Below are positions 52,767 to 60,846 of a stretch of DNA of 64,000 bases, in pieces. The notes under the pieces were generated by a model that was given only the letters and a program-made list of their open reading frames with translations, was not told the origin of the DNA and did no database searches. The stretch comes from Butyricicoccus pullicaecorum DSM 23266 (GTDB taxonomy: Bacteria; Bacillota; Clostridia; Oscillospirales; Butyricicoccaceae): contig NZ_FUXW01000009.1 in NCBI RefSeq assembly GCF_900167005.1, positions 1 to 64,000 on the forward strand. The letters run 5' to 3'. Each line of letters opens with the position of its first letter. Positions within the stretch are counted from its first letter, which is position 1. The translations under genes were made by a program, and so were the position numbers.

Positions 52767-54104
52767 TTATTCCTGTACCGGAGTCAGCACAAAATCACCG
52801 ACCGACACCGAGGCAACCTGTGACAGCTCGACCGGTTCATCGGTCGACCACTCCATAAAATACTGTGTTTGCCCATCTGCGGCTGGATCGGTCAGGCTCC
52901 AACCGTTGCCGCTGCAAGTGATAACCTCACCGCTTTGATACTGGATGCTGACCGTTGTACCACCGTAGGCGTAAGTCTGATCTTCCGGAACGGTGAGAAG
53001 GACATGGAACGCGGTCAGTTCCGCGCTTACCAGCTTGCAGCCTGCCGGAATTTGCAGTGGAACCTGCTCGCTGACCGTGAAGGTGACCGGTATCGTCCAG
53101 TCGCCATACAAGACCGGCTCGGTGTAATAGGTCAGACGGAAGGACAGGTCATCGGTGGCCGAGGCATCGGGAATGCGTGCGCCGTGCAGAATGTAGTCTA
53201 TGGCATGACCATCGTCAAAAATAATGTTGGATACATAGGAATCCGGGAGTTTGAGCGGCGAATCGGTCGAAATATCGCTGTTCAGCTTGCCAGCCGTGCA
53301 GTCCGAAAGTGCCAGACGCACATGATAGTCGTCGCCCAGCCGACCGGCTGCCGTGAGTGTGACACCCTCCGCGACGGGTTCGGACATGACCGCCTGCGGA
53401 ACCTCAGCCGGCTCATCCGTCCACGACAGGCTGAGGTCGAGCGGCTGATCTATGGTCTCGGTCTGGGTAATGGTCTCGGATGCGGTGCTTTGGGGCAGGG
53501 TGAAGGTCAGTTCGTGCGCTTTGGGCAGGATGGTACCCAAGGTCAGCGTATAGGTGTGCTGCGAACCCGGCTGCGCGCCGCTCATCTGCAAGCCGCTGCC
53601 GCGCAGACAAAAGACAGCGGTCTGCGTCTGGTCATCGTAAGAGACCAGATTGTTCAGGTCAAGCACACCGGCACGGCTCAGCTTCGTATCGCTCTCGGCA
53701 TCCAGATTCCAAGAGCTCAGATGACTGTCCGCGCTCAGACGGTTTTTGCCCTGCGTATCGCGCACGGCAACATATACCGTTGCACCATAGGAATCACTGT
53801 ACGCGCCGACGACCGAAACCTCAATGCCGTCGCGCTCCTGTACGGCTGCGGCCGGGGACTGGATGGCCGGGGCAAACGACCCGGCATGGCTGCGCATTTG
53901 GTCGACTACCGACAGTCCGATCGCACCGGCAGACAGCACAAGCACAGCGCACAAGCCCATGGCGATCACGGCGCGGCGAGTCAGACGGCGGGGCGCACGG
54001 CGCTCGTGCAGCCGCTGGCGTACCGCCTGTTCCATCCGGGGTTCAAATACGACCGATTCCATGATTCGGTCTAACTGCTCGCTCATTTTCTCATGGTTCG
54101 TCAT
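52767..54104 (-). CDS. Membrane-anchored anti-sigma factor (DUF4179-like)
   Basis: 445 residues. The N-terminal cytoplasmic part (MSEQLDRIMESVVFEPRMEQAVRQRL, core LDRIMESVVFEPRMEQAV) is followed by one transmembrane helix (about 45-65, AVIAMGLCAVLVLSAGAIGL) and a large outer region. That region has a DUF4179-type Ig-like domain (about 95-240) and a further beta domain to the end. The start overlaps the ECF sigma gene by 14 bases. It should hold the sigma factor inactive until an envelope signal arrives. Confidence 0.8.
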   Translation of the reverse strand: MTNHEKMSEQLDRIMESVVFEPRMEQAVRQRLHERRAPRRLTRRAVIAMGLCAVLVLSAGAIGLSVVDQMRSHAGSFAPAIQSPAAAVQERDGIEVSVVGAYSDSYGATVYVAVRDTQGKNRLSADSHLSSWNLDAESDTKLSRAGVLDLNNLVSYDDQTQTAVFCLRGSGLQMSGAQPGSQHTYTLTLGTILPKAHELTFTLPQSTASETITQTETIDQPLDLSLSWTDEPAEVPQAVMSEPVAEGVTLTAAGRLGDDYHVRLALSDCTAGKLNSDISTDSPLKLPDSYVSNIIFDDGHAIDYILHGARIPDASATDDLSFRLTYYTEPVLYGDWTIPVTFTVSEQVPLQIPAGCKLVSAELTAFHVLLTVPEDQTYAYGGTTVSIQYQSGEVITCSGNGWSLTDPAADGQTQYFMEWSTDEPVELSQVASVSVGDFVLTPVQE

Positions 54105-54573
54105 AATACCACTCCTTTAACATCGACCGCAGTTTTTCCCGTGCCCGGAATAACCGGGTGCTGACGGTCGCGGACGGGATGGACAGGATTTCCGAGATTT
54201 CGTTTACCGAAAATCCCTGATAATAGTAGAGCAAAATCACCGCACGGTGCGCCTGCGACAGGGACAGCACTGCCCGCAAGAGCGTGTCGTCGACGTCTGG
54301 AATCTGTGTCGTGAGCTGGTCGAGCAGTTCGGCCGAAGCACGCCGGGTGTGCCAGGGCGTGCGCAGGTAATTTTTACAGATATTGATGGCGATGCGCGTT
54401 AAAAAGGTCTTTTCGCTGCATTCCTGACGAAAATCGGCACGCCATGCCCGGACAAAGGTCTCCTGCACGGCATCTTCGGCTAACATGCGGTCTTTGAGAT
54501 ACAGTGTGCACAGGCGCAGAAGCTGGGTGCCGTAGGTCTGCATCATCCGTGTCAGTTCGGCTTGATTTTCCAT
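54091..54573 (-). CDS. ECF RNA polymerase sigma factor
   Basis: 160 residues. Region 2 shows LLRLCTLYLKDRMLAEDAVQETFVRAWR (core DRMLAEDAVQETFVRAWR) and KTFLTRIAINICKNYLR; region 4 shows LSQAHRAVILLYYYQGFSVNEIS and SIPSATVSTRLFRAREKLRS. It is slightly short, as expected for SigW/SigM-like members. It is coupled to the downstream anti-sigma gene. AAGGGGGAAGGGT lies before the ATG. Confidence 0.93.
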   Translation of the reverse strand: MENQAELTRMMQTYGTQLLRLCTLYLKDRMLAEDAVQETFVRAWRADFRQECSEKTFLTRIAINICKNYLRTPWHTRRASAELLDQLTTQIPDVDDTLLRAVLSLSQAHRAVILLYYYQGFSVNEISEILSIPSATVSTRLFRAREKLRSMLKEWYYDEP

Positions 54574-54650
54574 ACCCTTCCCCCTTTCTGCCTATTAGAC
54601 ACATCAAAACGGGTGAACATTCCCGCAAAACAAAAAAATTTCAGACAACA

Positions 54651-54674
54651 AAAGACCGCCGTTCGGCGGTCTTT
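54651..54674 (-). terminator. Terminator of the small anchored-protein gene
   Basis: Stem AAAGACCGCC/GGCGGTCTTT, four-base loop, TTTTG on the minus strand. Confidence 0.8.
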
Positions 54675-54677
54675 CTC

Positions 54678-55142
54678 TTATATATCACTTTCGTACCAGT
54701 AAAACGTCTGTTCCTCAGGATAATACAGCCCGATGGAAAGATTTGCCCATGGCATACTCGTCGGGCCGTGCGCGTCCAGCATCCAATAGGCAGTTTCCGG
54801 GTCGGGAATCTCTGCATCGGTCGAGAACAGAACCAGATTTTCCACGGTCACTTCGTTTTCCGTACGGATCTCGATGGTGGATTCAAACGGCGGTGCGTAA
54901 AAATCGTCAAATACCGACGGATCGGTCACGTCAAAGCGGATGAGCGTATCGCCATCCCCGTGAAAGCCGCCATGCGTCTCGACAAGCCAATCATCATATA
55001 CAATGCCGGATACCACCTCGGGCGCGTATTGTTCTACGCGATGGATGGCCGAGCGGCTGTTTTGTGTCAGATTTGCGGTCACCGCTGCACAAATGAGCGA
55101 CACCGCGAACATCAGCATCATGCGTTTGTGTATGGATCTCAT
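54678..55142 (-). CDS. Small signal-anchored protein, function unknown
   Basis: 154 residues with AGGAGGGACCCAGCG before the ATG. A signal or anchor (about 8-24, MLMFAVSLICAAVTA) precedes a domain rich in Asp, Tyr and Trp (FHGDGDTLIRFDV, TFYWYESD at the end) without recognised family. It resembles the proteins at 51489 and 52242 in size and layout; all three flank a sigma/anti-sigma pair and may be its targets. Confidence 0.65.
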   Translation of the reverse strand: MRSIHKRMMLMFAVSLICAAVTANLTQNSRSAIHRVEQYAPEVVSGIVYDDWLVETHGGFHGDGDTLIRFDVTDPSVFDDFYAPPFESTIEIRTENEVTVENLVLFSTDAEIPDPETAYWMLDAHGPTSMPWANLSIGLYYPEEQTFYWYESDI

Positions 55143-55230
55143 CGCTGGGTCCCTCCTGTCATCTGGATATCAATTCCATCATAGCACGCAGCCAGAGTGA
55201 ACGCAATGCCCAGTGGGGCAAGATTGGGGT

Positions 55231-55259
55231 TTGTCAATTTCCGGCCTGTGTGGTATGAT
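55231..55259 (+). promoter_or_regulatory. Promoter for tsaE-tsaB-rpiB
   Basis: TTGTCA (55231-55236), 17-base spacer, TGG-TATGAT (55254-55259). Confidence 0.75.
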
Positions 55260-55298
55260 AAAATATAAGTTATCATCGAAAGGATACGAGGTTCTTTT

Positions 55299-55736
55299 AT
55301 GCAGATCATCACCCATTCCCCCGAGCAGACCGAGCAGGCTGGCGCAGATTTTGCCAAGACGCTAAAGCCGGGCGACGTGGTCACGCTGGACGGCGATCTG
55401 GGCGCGGGAAAGACGGCGTTTGCGCGCGGGGTGCTGCGCGGTCTGGGCTATCCGGGCCGAGTCACCAGTCCGACCTTCGCCATCGCAAACGAATACAGCG
55501 CACCGGACGGCACGGTCGTGCATTTCGACCTGTACCGTATCCTGGACGAGGAAGCCCTGTTTGAGCTGGGCTTTGAGGAATACCTGGACGGTACGCGCAT
55601 TTTGCTCATTGAGTGGAGCGGAAATGCGGGTGGACTGCTGCCCGCGCACCATAAGTCGGTGCGTCTGACCTACGGCGAGCAGCCCGACGACCGTTTGCTT
55701 GAAATCGAGGAAATCCATGAAACTACTGAGCTTTGA
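55299..55736 (+). CDS. tsaE: tRNA t6A biosynthesis ATPase TsaE
   Basis: 145 residues. P-loop LDGDLGAGKTAFARGVLRGLG (core GDLGAGKTAFARG, about 31-43), switch motif VTSPTFAIANEY, HFDLYRI and ILLIEWSGN. It works with TsaB and TsaD to add threonylcarbamoyl to A37; tsaD is not in this window. It overlaps tsaB by 20 bases. Confidence 0.95.
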   Translation: MQIITHSPEQTEQAGADFAKTLKPGDVVTLDGDLGAGKTAFARGVLRGLGYPGRVTSPTFAIANEYSAPDGTVVHFDLYRILDEEALFELGFEEYLDGTRILLIEWSGNAGGLLPAHHKSVRLTYGEQPDDRLLEIEEIHETTEL

Positions 55737-56427
55737 GTCATCGGCGGTATCTGCCGCCGTGTGCCTGACCGACGGCGAGAAGGTCGTCGCGTCGGCTTTT
55801 CAAAATTGCGGTCTGACCCACAGCCGCACGCTGCTGCCCATGGCCGAGCAGCTGCTTTCCAATGTAGGTTTGACCCCGAAGGAGCTGGACGGCTTTGCCG
55901 TTGCATCCGGCCCGGGTTCGTTCACCGGTATTCGCATCGGTGTGGCGACGGTCAAGGGTCTTGCGATGGGCACCGGCCTGCCCTGCGTGGGCGTGTCCAC
56001 GCTCGAGGCGATGGCCTGGAACCTGACCGGTATGACCGGTACGGTGTCGTGCGTGATGGACGCGCGCGCCGGACAGGTGTATAACGCCAGATTCCGTTTA
56101 AATGGCGTCGGCGCACCCGAACGCCTGACGCCCGACCGCGCCCTGACCATCCAGGCACTGGGCGAGGAAATTGGGCAAGATGGTGAAATTCTGGTTGGAG
56201 ATGGCGCATATTTGTGCTATACTAAACTTACCGAAATTTGTCCCCATCTGGTGCTCGCACCCACGCACCTCATTTATCCCGGTGCGTACGGCGTGGCGAT
56301 GGCAGCGCTGCAAGCCTTCCGCGACGGAAAGGCAGTCGACGCGCAAAGGCTCGACGCAGTCTACCTGCGCAAGCCGCAGGCCGAACAGATGCGGGATCGA
56401 AAATTGAACGGAGGTACAAACAAATGA
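55717..56427 (+). CDS. tsaB: tRNA t6A biosynthesis protein TsaB
   Basis: 236 residues from the ATG at 55717 (CGAGG upstream). ASKHA fold: LLSFESSAVSAAVCL at the start and the family hallmark ASGPGSFTGIRIGVATVKGLA (core GPGSFTGIRIG). It is a non-catalytic partner of TsaD. The stop overlaps the rpiB start (ATGA). The usual rimI and tsaD neighbours are absent. Confidence 0.94.
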   Translation: MKLLSFESSAVSAAVCLTDGEKVVASAFQNCGLTHSRTLLPMAEQLLSNVGLTPKELDGFAVASGPGSFTGIRIGVATVKGLAMGTGLPCVGVSTLEAMAWNLTGMTGTVSCVMDARAGQVYNARFRLNGVGAPERLTPDRALTIQALGEEIGQDGEILVGDGAYLCYTKLTEICPHLVLAPTHLIYPGAYGVAMAALQAFRDGKAVDAQRLDAVYLRKPQAEQMRDRKLNGGTNK

Positions 56428-56870
56428 CCATTGCAATTGGTAACGACCACGCAGGTTATGCCCTCAAGGTCAAGCTTATGGAAATGCTCAAGGACAAGTA
56501 CGAGTTCACCGATTACGGCTGCTACTCGACTGAGCGTTACGATTACCCGGATGCCGCTGAGGCGGTTGCAAACGCAATCGTTGCAGGCAAGCACGAGCGC
56601 GGTATTCTGATCTGCGGTTCGGGCATCGGTATTTCGATCGCTGCAAACAAGGTTCCCGGCATCCGTGCCGCAGCCTGCCAGTCGCATTTCGCCGCAAAGT
56701 ACTGCCGTCTGCACAACGACGCAAACATTCTGTGCCTGGGCGAGCGCATCACCGGCCCCGGTGAAGCGGCAGAGATGGTCGAGGTCTGGCTCGAGGGCGA
56801 GCTGGAAGGCGGCCGTCATCTGGGTCGCATCGAGAAAATCCACGCGATCGAGGCCAAGCACAGCAAGTAA
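56424..56870 (+). CDS. rpiB: Ribose-5-phosphate isomerase B
   Basis: 148 residues, normal length. It interconverts ribose-5-P and ribulose-5-P. N-terminal AIGNDHAGYALK, the active-site loop GILICGSGIGISIAANKVPGIRAA (core CGSGIGISIAANK, catalytic Cys) and HNDANILCLGER are all present. Third gene of the tsaE operon, followed 35 bases later by upp. Confidence 0.95.
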   Translation: MTIAIGNDHAGYALKVKLMEMLKDKYEFTDYGCYSTERYDYPDAAEAVANAIVAGKHERGILICGSGIGISIAANKVPGIRAAACQSHFAAKYCRLHNDANILCLGERITGPGEAAEMVEVWLEGELEGGRHLGRIEKIHAIEAKHSK

Positions 56871-56905
56871 AACAACCCCGGATAAATTAAAGGAGTTAAG
56901 AACGT

Positions 56906-57535
56906 ATGGCACAGATTCATGTTATGGATCACCCGCTGATCCTGCATAAGCTCAGCCTGATGCGCGACCGCCAGACCGGCGTTAAGGAATTCCGCGAGGC
57001 GACCCGCGAGATCGCAATGCTCATGTGCTATGAGGCAACCCGCGATCTGCCGCTCAAGGAGATCAACATCGAGACCCCGCTGGCACACGCCAAGGCACGC
57101 GTGATCTCGGGTAAGAAGATCGCATTTGTGCCCATCCTGCGTGCAGGTCTGGGTATGATCGACGGCATGCTCGAGCTGATCCCGGCAGCAAAGGTCGGCC
57201 ACCTCGGCCTGTATCGTGATCCTGATACCCTCAAGCCGGTCGAGTATTACGCAAAACTGCCGGTCGATATCGCAGAGCGTGATGTCATCGTCATCGATCC
57301 CATGGTCGCAACCGGCGGCTCTGCGGCAGAGGCGATTTCCGCACTGAAGAAGCGTGGTGTTAAGCACATTAAGCTCATGTGCCTGCTGTCCACCCAGGAA
57401 GGTCTGGACGTTGTACAGAAGGAACACCCCGATGTCGAAATCTTTACCGCAGCAATCGATCCCGAACTCAATGAGCACGGCTACATCGTACCCGGTCTCG
57501 GCGACGCGGGCGACCGCATTTTCGGCACCAAGTAA
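56906..57535 (+). CDS. upp: Uracil phosphoribosyltransferase
   Basis: 209 residues. It salvages uracil to UMP with [19 protein letters not shown], the PRPP loop [16 protein letters not shown] and the C-terminal uracil-binding [17 protein letters not shown] (core [11 protein letters not shown]) are intact. rpiB-upp adjacency is common in Bacillota and suits ribose-5-P supply for PRPP. AAAGGAGTTAAG precedes the ATG. Confidence 0.96.
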   Translation: MAQIHVMDHPLILHKLSLMRDRQTGVKEFREATREIAMLMCYEATRDLPLKEINIETPLAHAKARVISGKKIAFVPILRAGLGMIDGMLELIPAAKVGHLGLYRDPDTLKPVEYYAKLPVDIAERDVIVIDPMVATGGSAAEAISALKKRGVKHIKLMCLLSTQEGLDVVQKEHPDVEIFTAAIDPELNEHGYIVPGLGDAGDRIFGTK

Positions 57536-57551
57536 AATCTGACAAGTCAAC

Positions 57552-57581
57552 AAAAGCGCTGCGGGGACGCGGCGCTTTTTT
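57552..57581 (+). terminator. Terminator after upp
   Basis: Stem AAAAGCGC..GCG/CGC..GCGCTTTT with T-run. Confidence 0.8.
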
Positions 57582-57624
57582 GATGGTAAAATGTAAACAA
57601 ATTGTGAAAAGGAGAGATCCAAAC

Positions 57625-58107
57625 ATGAAACTGAAGAGACTGTTTGCCGCAGTACTTGCGGCTGTGAGCATGCTCACGATGGGAATGATGCTCAGCGGCT
57701 GCGGCGGCTCGGGCGATAGCAAGGAAGATGCCGCGTCGGCAAGCTACACCACGCAGGACGAAGCCGTGCAGGCAGCGACCAAGGAAAGCCAGGAAGTCGT
57801 CAAGCAGATCGAAGCCCGTGAGGGCAAGGTCGTTGTCATCTGGGCGAATACCGCCGAGGATGCCAGCGTACCGTTCACGCTGGGACTGGTCGAGAAGGAC
57901 GGCGACAGCTGGAAGGTGACCAACACCGCGAGCGTGACCATGACCGATAAGTTCAGCGGCAAGGGTTCGTACCCGGTCAATGACCCCATGATCACTTACG
58001 ACGTCACCCCGGAGATCGACGACCCGGTTGCAGGCAACCATGCAAACCATGAGCAGGCGAACGACTGGTGCATCCATTGGACGCTGGTACCCGAGCTGCC
58101 GGCATGA
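57625..58107 (+). CDS. Secreted lipoprotein, function unknown
   Basis: 160 residues from the ATG at 57625 (AAAGGAGAG upstream). Signal peptide and lipobox MLSGC (Cys at about 23) are clear. The mature domain has a short Ser/Gly linker and a beta-rich region with no recognised family. The stop overlaps the start of the radical SAM gene (ATGA). Confidence 0.75.
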   Translation: MKLKRLFAAVLAAVSMLTMGMMLSGCGGSGDSKEDAASASYTTQDEAVQAATKESQEVVKQIEAREGKVVVIWANTAEDASVPFTLGLVEKDGDSWKVTNTASVTMTDKFSGKGSYPVNDPMITYDVTPEIDDPVAGNHANHEQANDWCIHWTLVPELPA

Positions 58108-59024
58108 GTGGATTCCCGTACAGCGACGATAACAAACGATACTATACTTATGCCTACTTTTTGAAGCACCGAAAAGGCGGGCGCGTGGTGCGCGTGCCGC
58201 TCGACGGTGGGTTTACCTGTCCCAACCGGGACGGTAAACTGGGCATAGGTGGATGCGCCTTTTGTTCGGGGCGCGGCAGCGGCGACCAGATCGCCGCTTT
58301 GCCGTCTTTGGAGGAACAATACCGGGCAGGCATTGAGAAAGTGCAGGGAAAGTGGAAGGACGCACGGTATCAGCCGTATTTTCAGGCATTTTCCGGCACA
58401 TACGCACCGATCGAGACTTTGCGGGAGCAGTATGACCGCGCACTCGCCCTGCCGGACGCAGCAGGACTGGTCATCGGTACCCGCGCTGACTGCATCGACG
58501 AGAGAACTGCCGATTTGCTGGAAGAATATGCCGAGAAAACCGACTTGACCGTCGAACTTGGGCTGCAAACCGTCCATGACCGTACCTTGCAGGCCATGAA
58601 CCGCTGTGAGACCTTTGACCAGTTTTGTAAAGGTTATGAGAGACTTAAAAAGCGCGGAATCTGCACTTGGGTACATCTCATCAACGGCTTGCCCGGGGAA
58701 TCCCTTGACGATATGCGCGAAAGTGCACATGTGCTCGGACACATGTACCCGGATGGCGTCAAAATCCACGCTTTGCACGTTTTGAAAGGCACAAGATTGG
58801 CACAAATGGACTTTCCCTTGCTCACAAGGGAGGAATATGTCGCGGTGACTTGCGACCAGTTGGAACGTTTGCCTATGACCACCGTGATCGGACGATTGAC
58901 CGGCGACGGCCCCGCACAGGACGTGCTTGGTCCGGAGTGGACCAAACGTAAACGTGACGTGCTCAACGCAATCGATCAGGAACTTGCGAGACGGGATAGC
59001 TGGCAGGGCAAAAAGTTCGACTGA
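58104..59024 (+). CDS. YhcC/TIGR01212-type radical SAM protein
   Basis: 306 residues. The unusual spaced cluster motif is FTCPNRDG...GGCAFC (about 37-55), typical of this family. YQPYFQAFSGTYAP, VIGTRADCI, VELGLQTVHD, HLINGLPGE and HALHVLKGT follow in the expected order. The function is unproven; YhcC is thought to act on tRNA or on related modification. Coupled to the lipoprotein gene by a 4-base overlap, without an obvious independent ribosome site. Confidence 0.9.
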   Translation: MSGFPYSDDNKRYYTYAYFLKHRKGGRVVRVPLDGGFTCPNRDGKLGIGGCAFCSGRGSGDQIAALPSLEEQYRAGIEKVQGKWKDARYQPYFQAFSGTYAPIETLREQYDRALALPDAAGLVIGTRADCIDERTADLLEEYAEKTDLTVELGLQTVHDRTLQAMNRCETFDQFCKGYERLKKRGICTWVHLINGLPGESLDDMRESAHVLGHMYPDGVKIHALHVLKGTRLAQMDFPLLTREEYVAVTCDQLERLPMTTVIGRLTGDGPAQDVLGPEWTKRKRDVLNAIDQELARRDSWQGKKFD

Positions 59025-59026
59025 CG

Positions 59027-59388
59027 CACCCAAAATTGAAGCTTTCGCTCAAGCCTTTCTCGAAAGGCTTGCGGGTTCTCAGGGCAGAGCCCTGAGACGC
59101 TCGCCGCAGCGAGCGGAATCCCCTTTTGATTTTCGCTTTTGCGAAAATCAACCAAAAAATAAGAAAAAGCGCATCCCGCAGGATGCGCAATACTTCGCGC
59201 ACAAAGTGCGCTCATTAGGAAAGACCGTCCCAAAGGACGGTCTTTCCTTTTTTTGTTTGTTTTAATTGATTCCCGGGCCGGACACCGGGAATCAAAGGGG
59301 TTTTTCGAGCCTGCGGGCTCGACCAGGTTCCACCTGGACGGGCTCAAGGGACTCGTCCCTTGAGAATCCCGAGCTGGGGTGCGGTGCT
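59027..59388. repeat. Multi-hairpin intergenic element, copy I (full length, alternative right end)
   Basis: Left arm AAGCCTTTCTCGAAAGGCTT, CTCAGGGC/GCCCTGAG, CGCTCG/CGAGCG, GATTTTCGC/GCGAAAATC, GCGCATCC/GGATGCGC, GCGCAC/GTGCGC, GGAAAGACCGTCC/GGACGGTCTTTCC. The next stem is TTGATTCCCGG/CCGGGAATCAA, where other copies have TTGAAACCCGG/CCGGGTTTCAA: three paired substitutions keep it complementary. The right end has GAGCC/GGCTC, CCAGGT/ACCTGG and TCAAGGGAC/GTCCCTTGA, as in copy D. Both ends lie within three bases of convergent stop codons. Confidence 0.9.
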
Positions 59389-60162
59389 TTATTTTTCCGT
59401 GTTCAAGACATCTTCCGCAGCTGCAAAGAAGTCATCTGCCGTCCAATCGCCATCGTTCGAAGCGATTGCATAGTGCAGACCGTCTTCATCCCAATCAATT
59501 ACATGGTAAACGCCGTCTACGCGGGTCTCTGTGCCGTAAGAGATGAAGCACTCACCGCGGTCAGCTGCAGCCTGCTCTTCCTCAGTCGGCTTTGCGTCTT
59601 CCGTGGGCGGCAGGAAGATGGTCGGGATTTCGCGATAGGTCATGGTGATGCCATCTACCTCACGGGTATCCACGATGGTCTTGTCGCTCACGCCCTCATC
59701 GCTGTCATTTTCACTCTTGATGACCGTCATAAACGGCTGGGTCGCGCCGTCGCGATAGGATGCGTAGAACTCCTGATAGCTGTAAACGGTGTTGCCGTCG
59801 GCATCGATGGCATCAACCGGCTGGGCGACCATGTTGTCAAACGAAGCGCCGTTCAGCGTCTCGGGCAGACGGACGGTGAAACCGGCTTCCTTCTCAACCT
59901 TGGCCTCGTCATCCAGCGAGGTGGACATCTGATTAAAGTTCATACTGGATGCCAGACCGACGATCGGACCGGCTGCGAACGCGCCGCCAATCAGGACACA
60001 GACCATCGCAGCGGCCACAACGGCAAAGCGCATGCGGCGTGGACGAGACTTGGTGCGCTCAATCTGTACGGCGTTCATGACGCGCGCGCGCATTCTGGGG
60101 TCAGGCTGAACGTCCTGTGCGATTTCCTTCATCGAATCGTGCATATATTCATCAAATTTCAT
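59389..60162 (-). CDS. Membrane-anchored anti-sigma-like protein
   Basis: 257 residues from the ATG at 60162, with GGAGG 10 bases upstream (a TTG nine bases earlier is less likely). A cytoplasmic N-terminus (about 1-42, MKFDEYMHDSMKEIAQDVQPD) and one transmembrane helix (about 43-65, RFAVVAAAMVCVLIGGAFAAG) precede an outer DUF4367-like domain. The start overlaps the sigma gene by 11 bases. The stop lies at the boundary of element I. Confidence 0.75.
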   Translation of the reverse strand: MKFDEYMHDSMKEIAQDVQPDPRMRARVMNAVQIERTKSRPRRMRFAVVAAAMVCVLIGGAFAAGPIVGLASSMNFNQMSTSLDDEAKVEKEAGFTVRLPETLNGASFDNMVAQPVDAIDADGNTVYSYQEFYASYRDGATQPFMTVIKSENDSDEGVSDKTIVDTREVDGITMTYREIPTIFLPPTEDAKPTEEEQAAADRGECFISYGTETRVDGVYHVIDWDEDGLHYAIASNDGDWTADDFFAAAEDVLNTEK

Positions 60163-60691
60163 CGAACTCAACCTCCAAAGATTCTTTTAAGTGTTGACGT
60201 GCGTGATAGAGACGGGACTTGACTGTACCTTCAAAACAGCCCATTGCCTGCGCGATCTCGCGTACCGACATGTCGTTGTAGTAGTAGAGCACGGCGGTGG
60301 TGCGCTGCTTGGGTTCGAGCGACTGAAGCGCCCGAGCGACCGCATGCGCACGATCGGCACGCAGAAGCGGTGCGGATGCGTCCTCATCGGTGGGTTCCTG
60401 ACTGTCGTACAGGTTCTCGACCGGCAGTTCGCGGCGGTGCTTCTGGCAGGCGCGCCACGCGGTGCGGGTCAGGATGCGGAACAGCCACGCCTTGACCCGG
60501 GTGGGATCGTGCAGCTGGTGCATGGACTCGTAGCACTTGACAAAGGTATCCTGTACCACGTCCTCGGCATCCGTCCGGTTTCCGCAGATGAGGTAAGCCG
60601 CGCGCAGCGCCTCGGTCTGGTAGGTTTCGAACAGGGTGTCGAAGTCGGGCATGATAGCGGGAAGCCCTTCGGCGGGTATACTGTAAGCCAT
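60152..60691 (-). CDS. ECF RNA polymerase sigma factor
   Basis: 179 residues from the ATG at 60691 (AAAGGAGTG upstream); an internal ATG at 60652 (MPDFDTLF) is an alternative. Region 2 has YLICGNRTDAEDVVQDTFVKCY (core DAEDVVQDTFVKCY) and VKAWLFRILTRTAW; region 4 has LEPKQRTTAVLYYYNDMSVREIA and FEGTVKSRLYHARQHLK. Coupled to the downstream anti-sigma gene. Confidence 0.92.
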   Translation of the reverse strand: MAYSIPAEGLPAIMPDFDTLFETYQTEALRAAYLICGNRTDAEDVVQDTFVKCYESMHQLHDPTRVKAWLFRILTRTAWRACQKHRRELPVENLYDSQEPTDEDASAPLLRADRAHAVARALQSLEPKQRTTAVLYYYNDMSVREIAQAMGCFEGTVKSRLYHARQHLKESLEVEFDEI

Positions 60692-60788
60692 GGGGCTTTT
60701 CACTCCTTTCTTGCTTATTCTGCATAATAGAGCCGCCGAAAGCAAGGTCGGTTCAACAGAAATCAAAAAATTTTTTCACACACGGATG

Positions 60789-60821
60789 AAAAAAAGCGCC
60801 GTCCCGAAGGACAGCGCTTTT
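60789..60821 (-). terminator. Terminator of the iolG-type gene
   Basis: Minus strand stem AAAAGCGCTGTCC/GGACGGCGCTTTT, T-run. Confidence 0.85.
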
Positions 60822-60846
60822 GAATTGATGCACGGGAAAGGATCGA

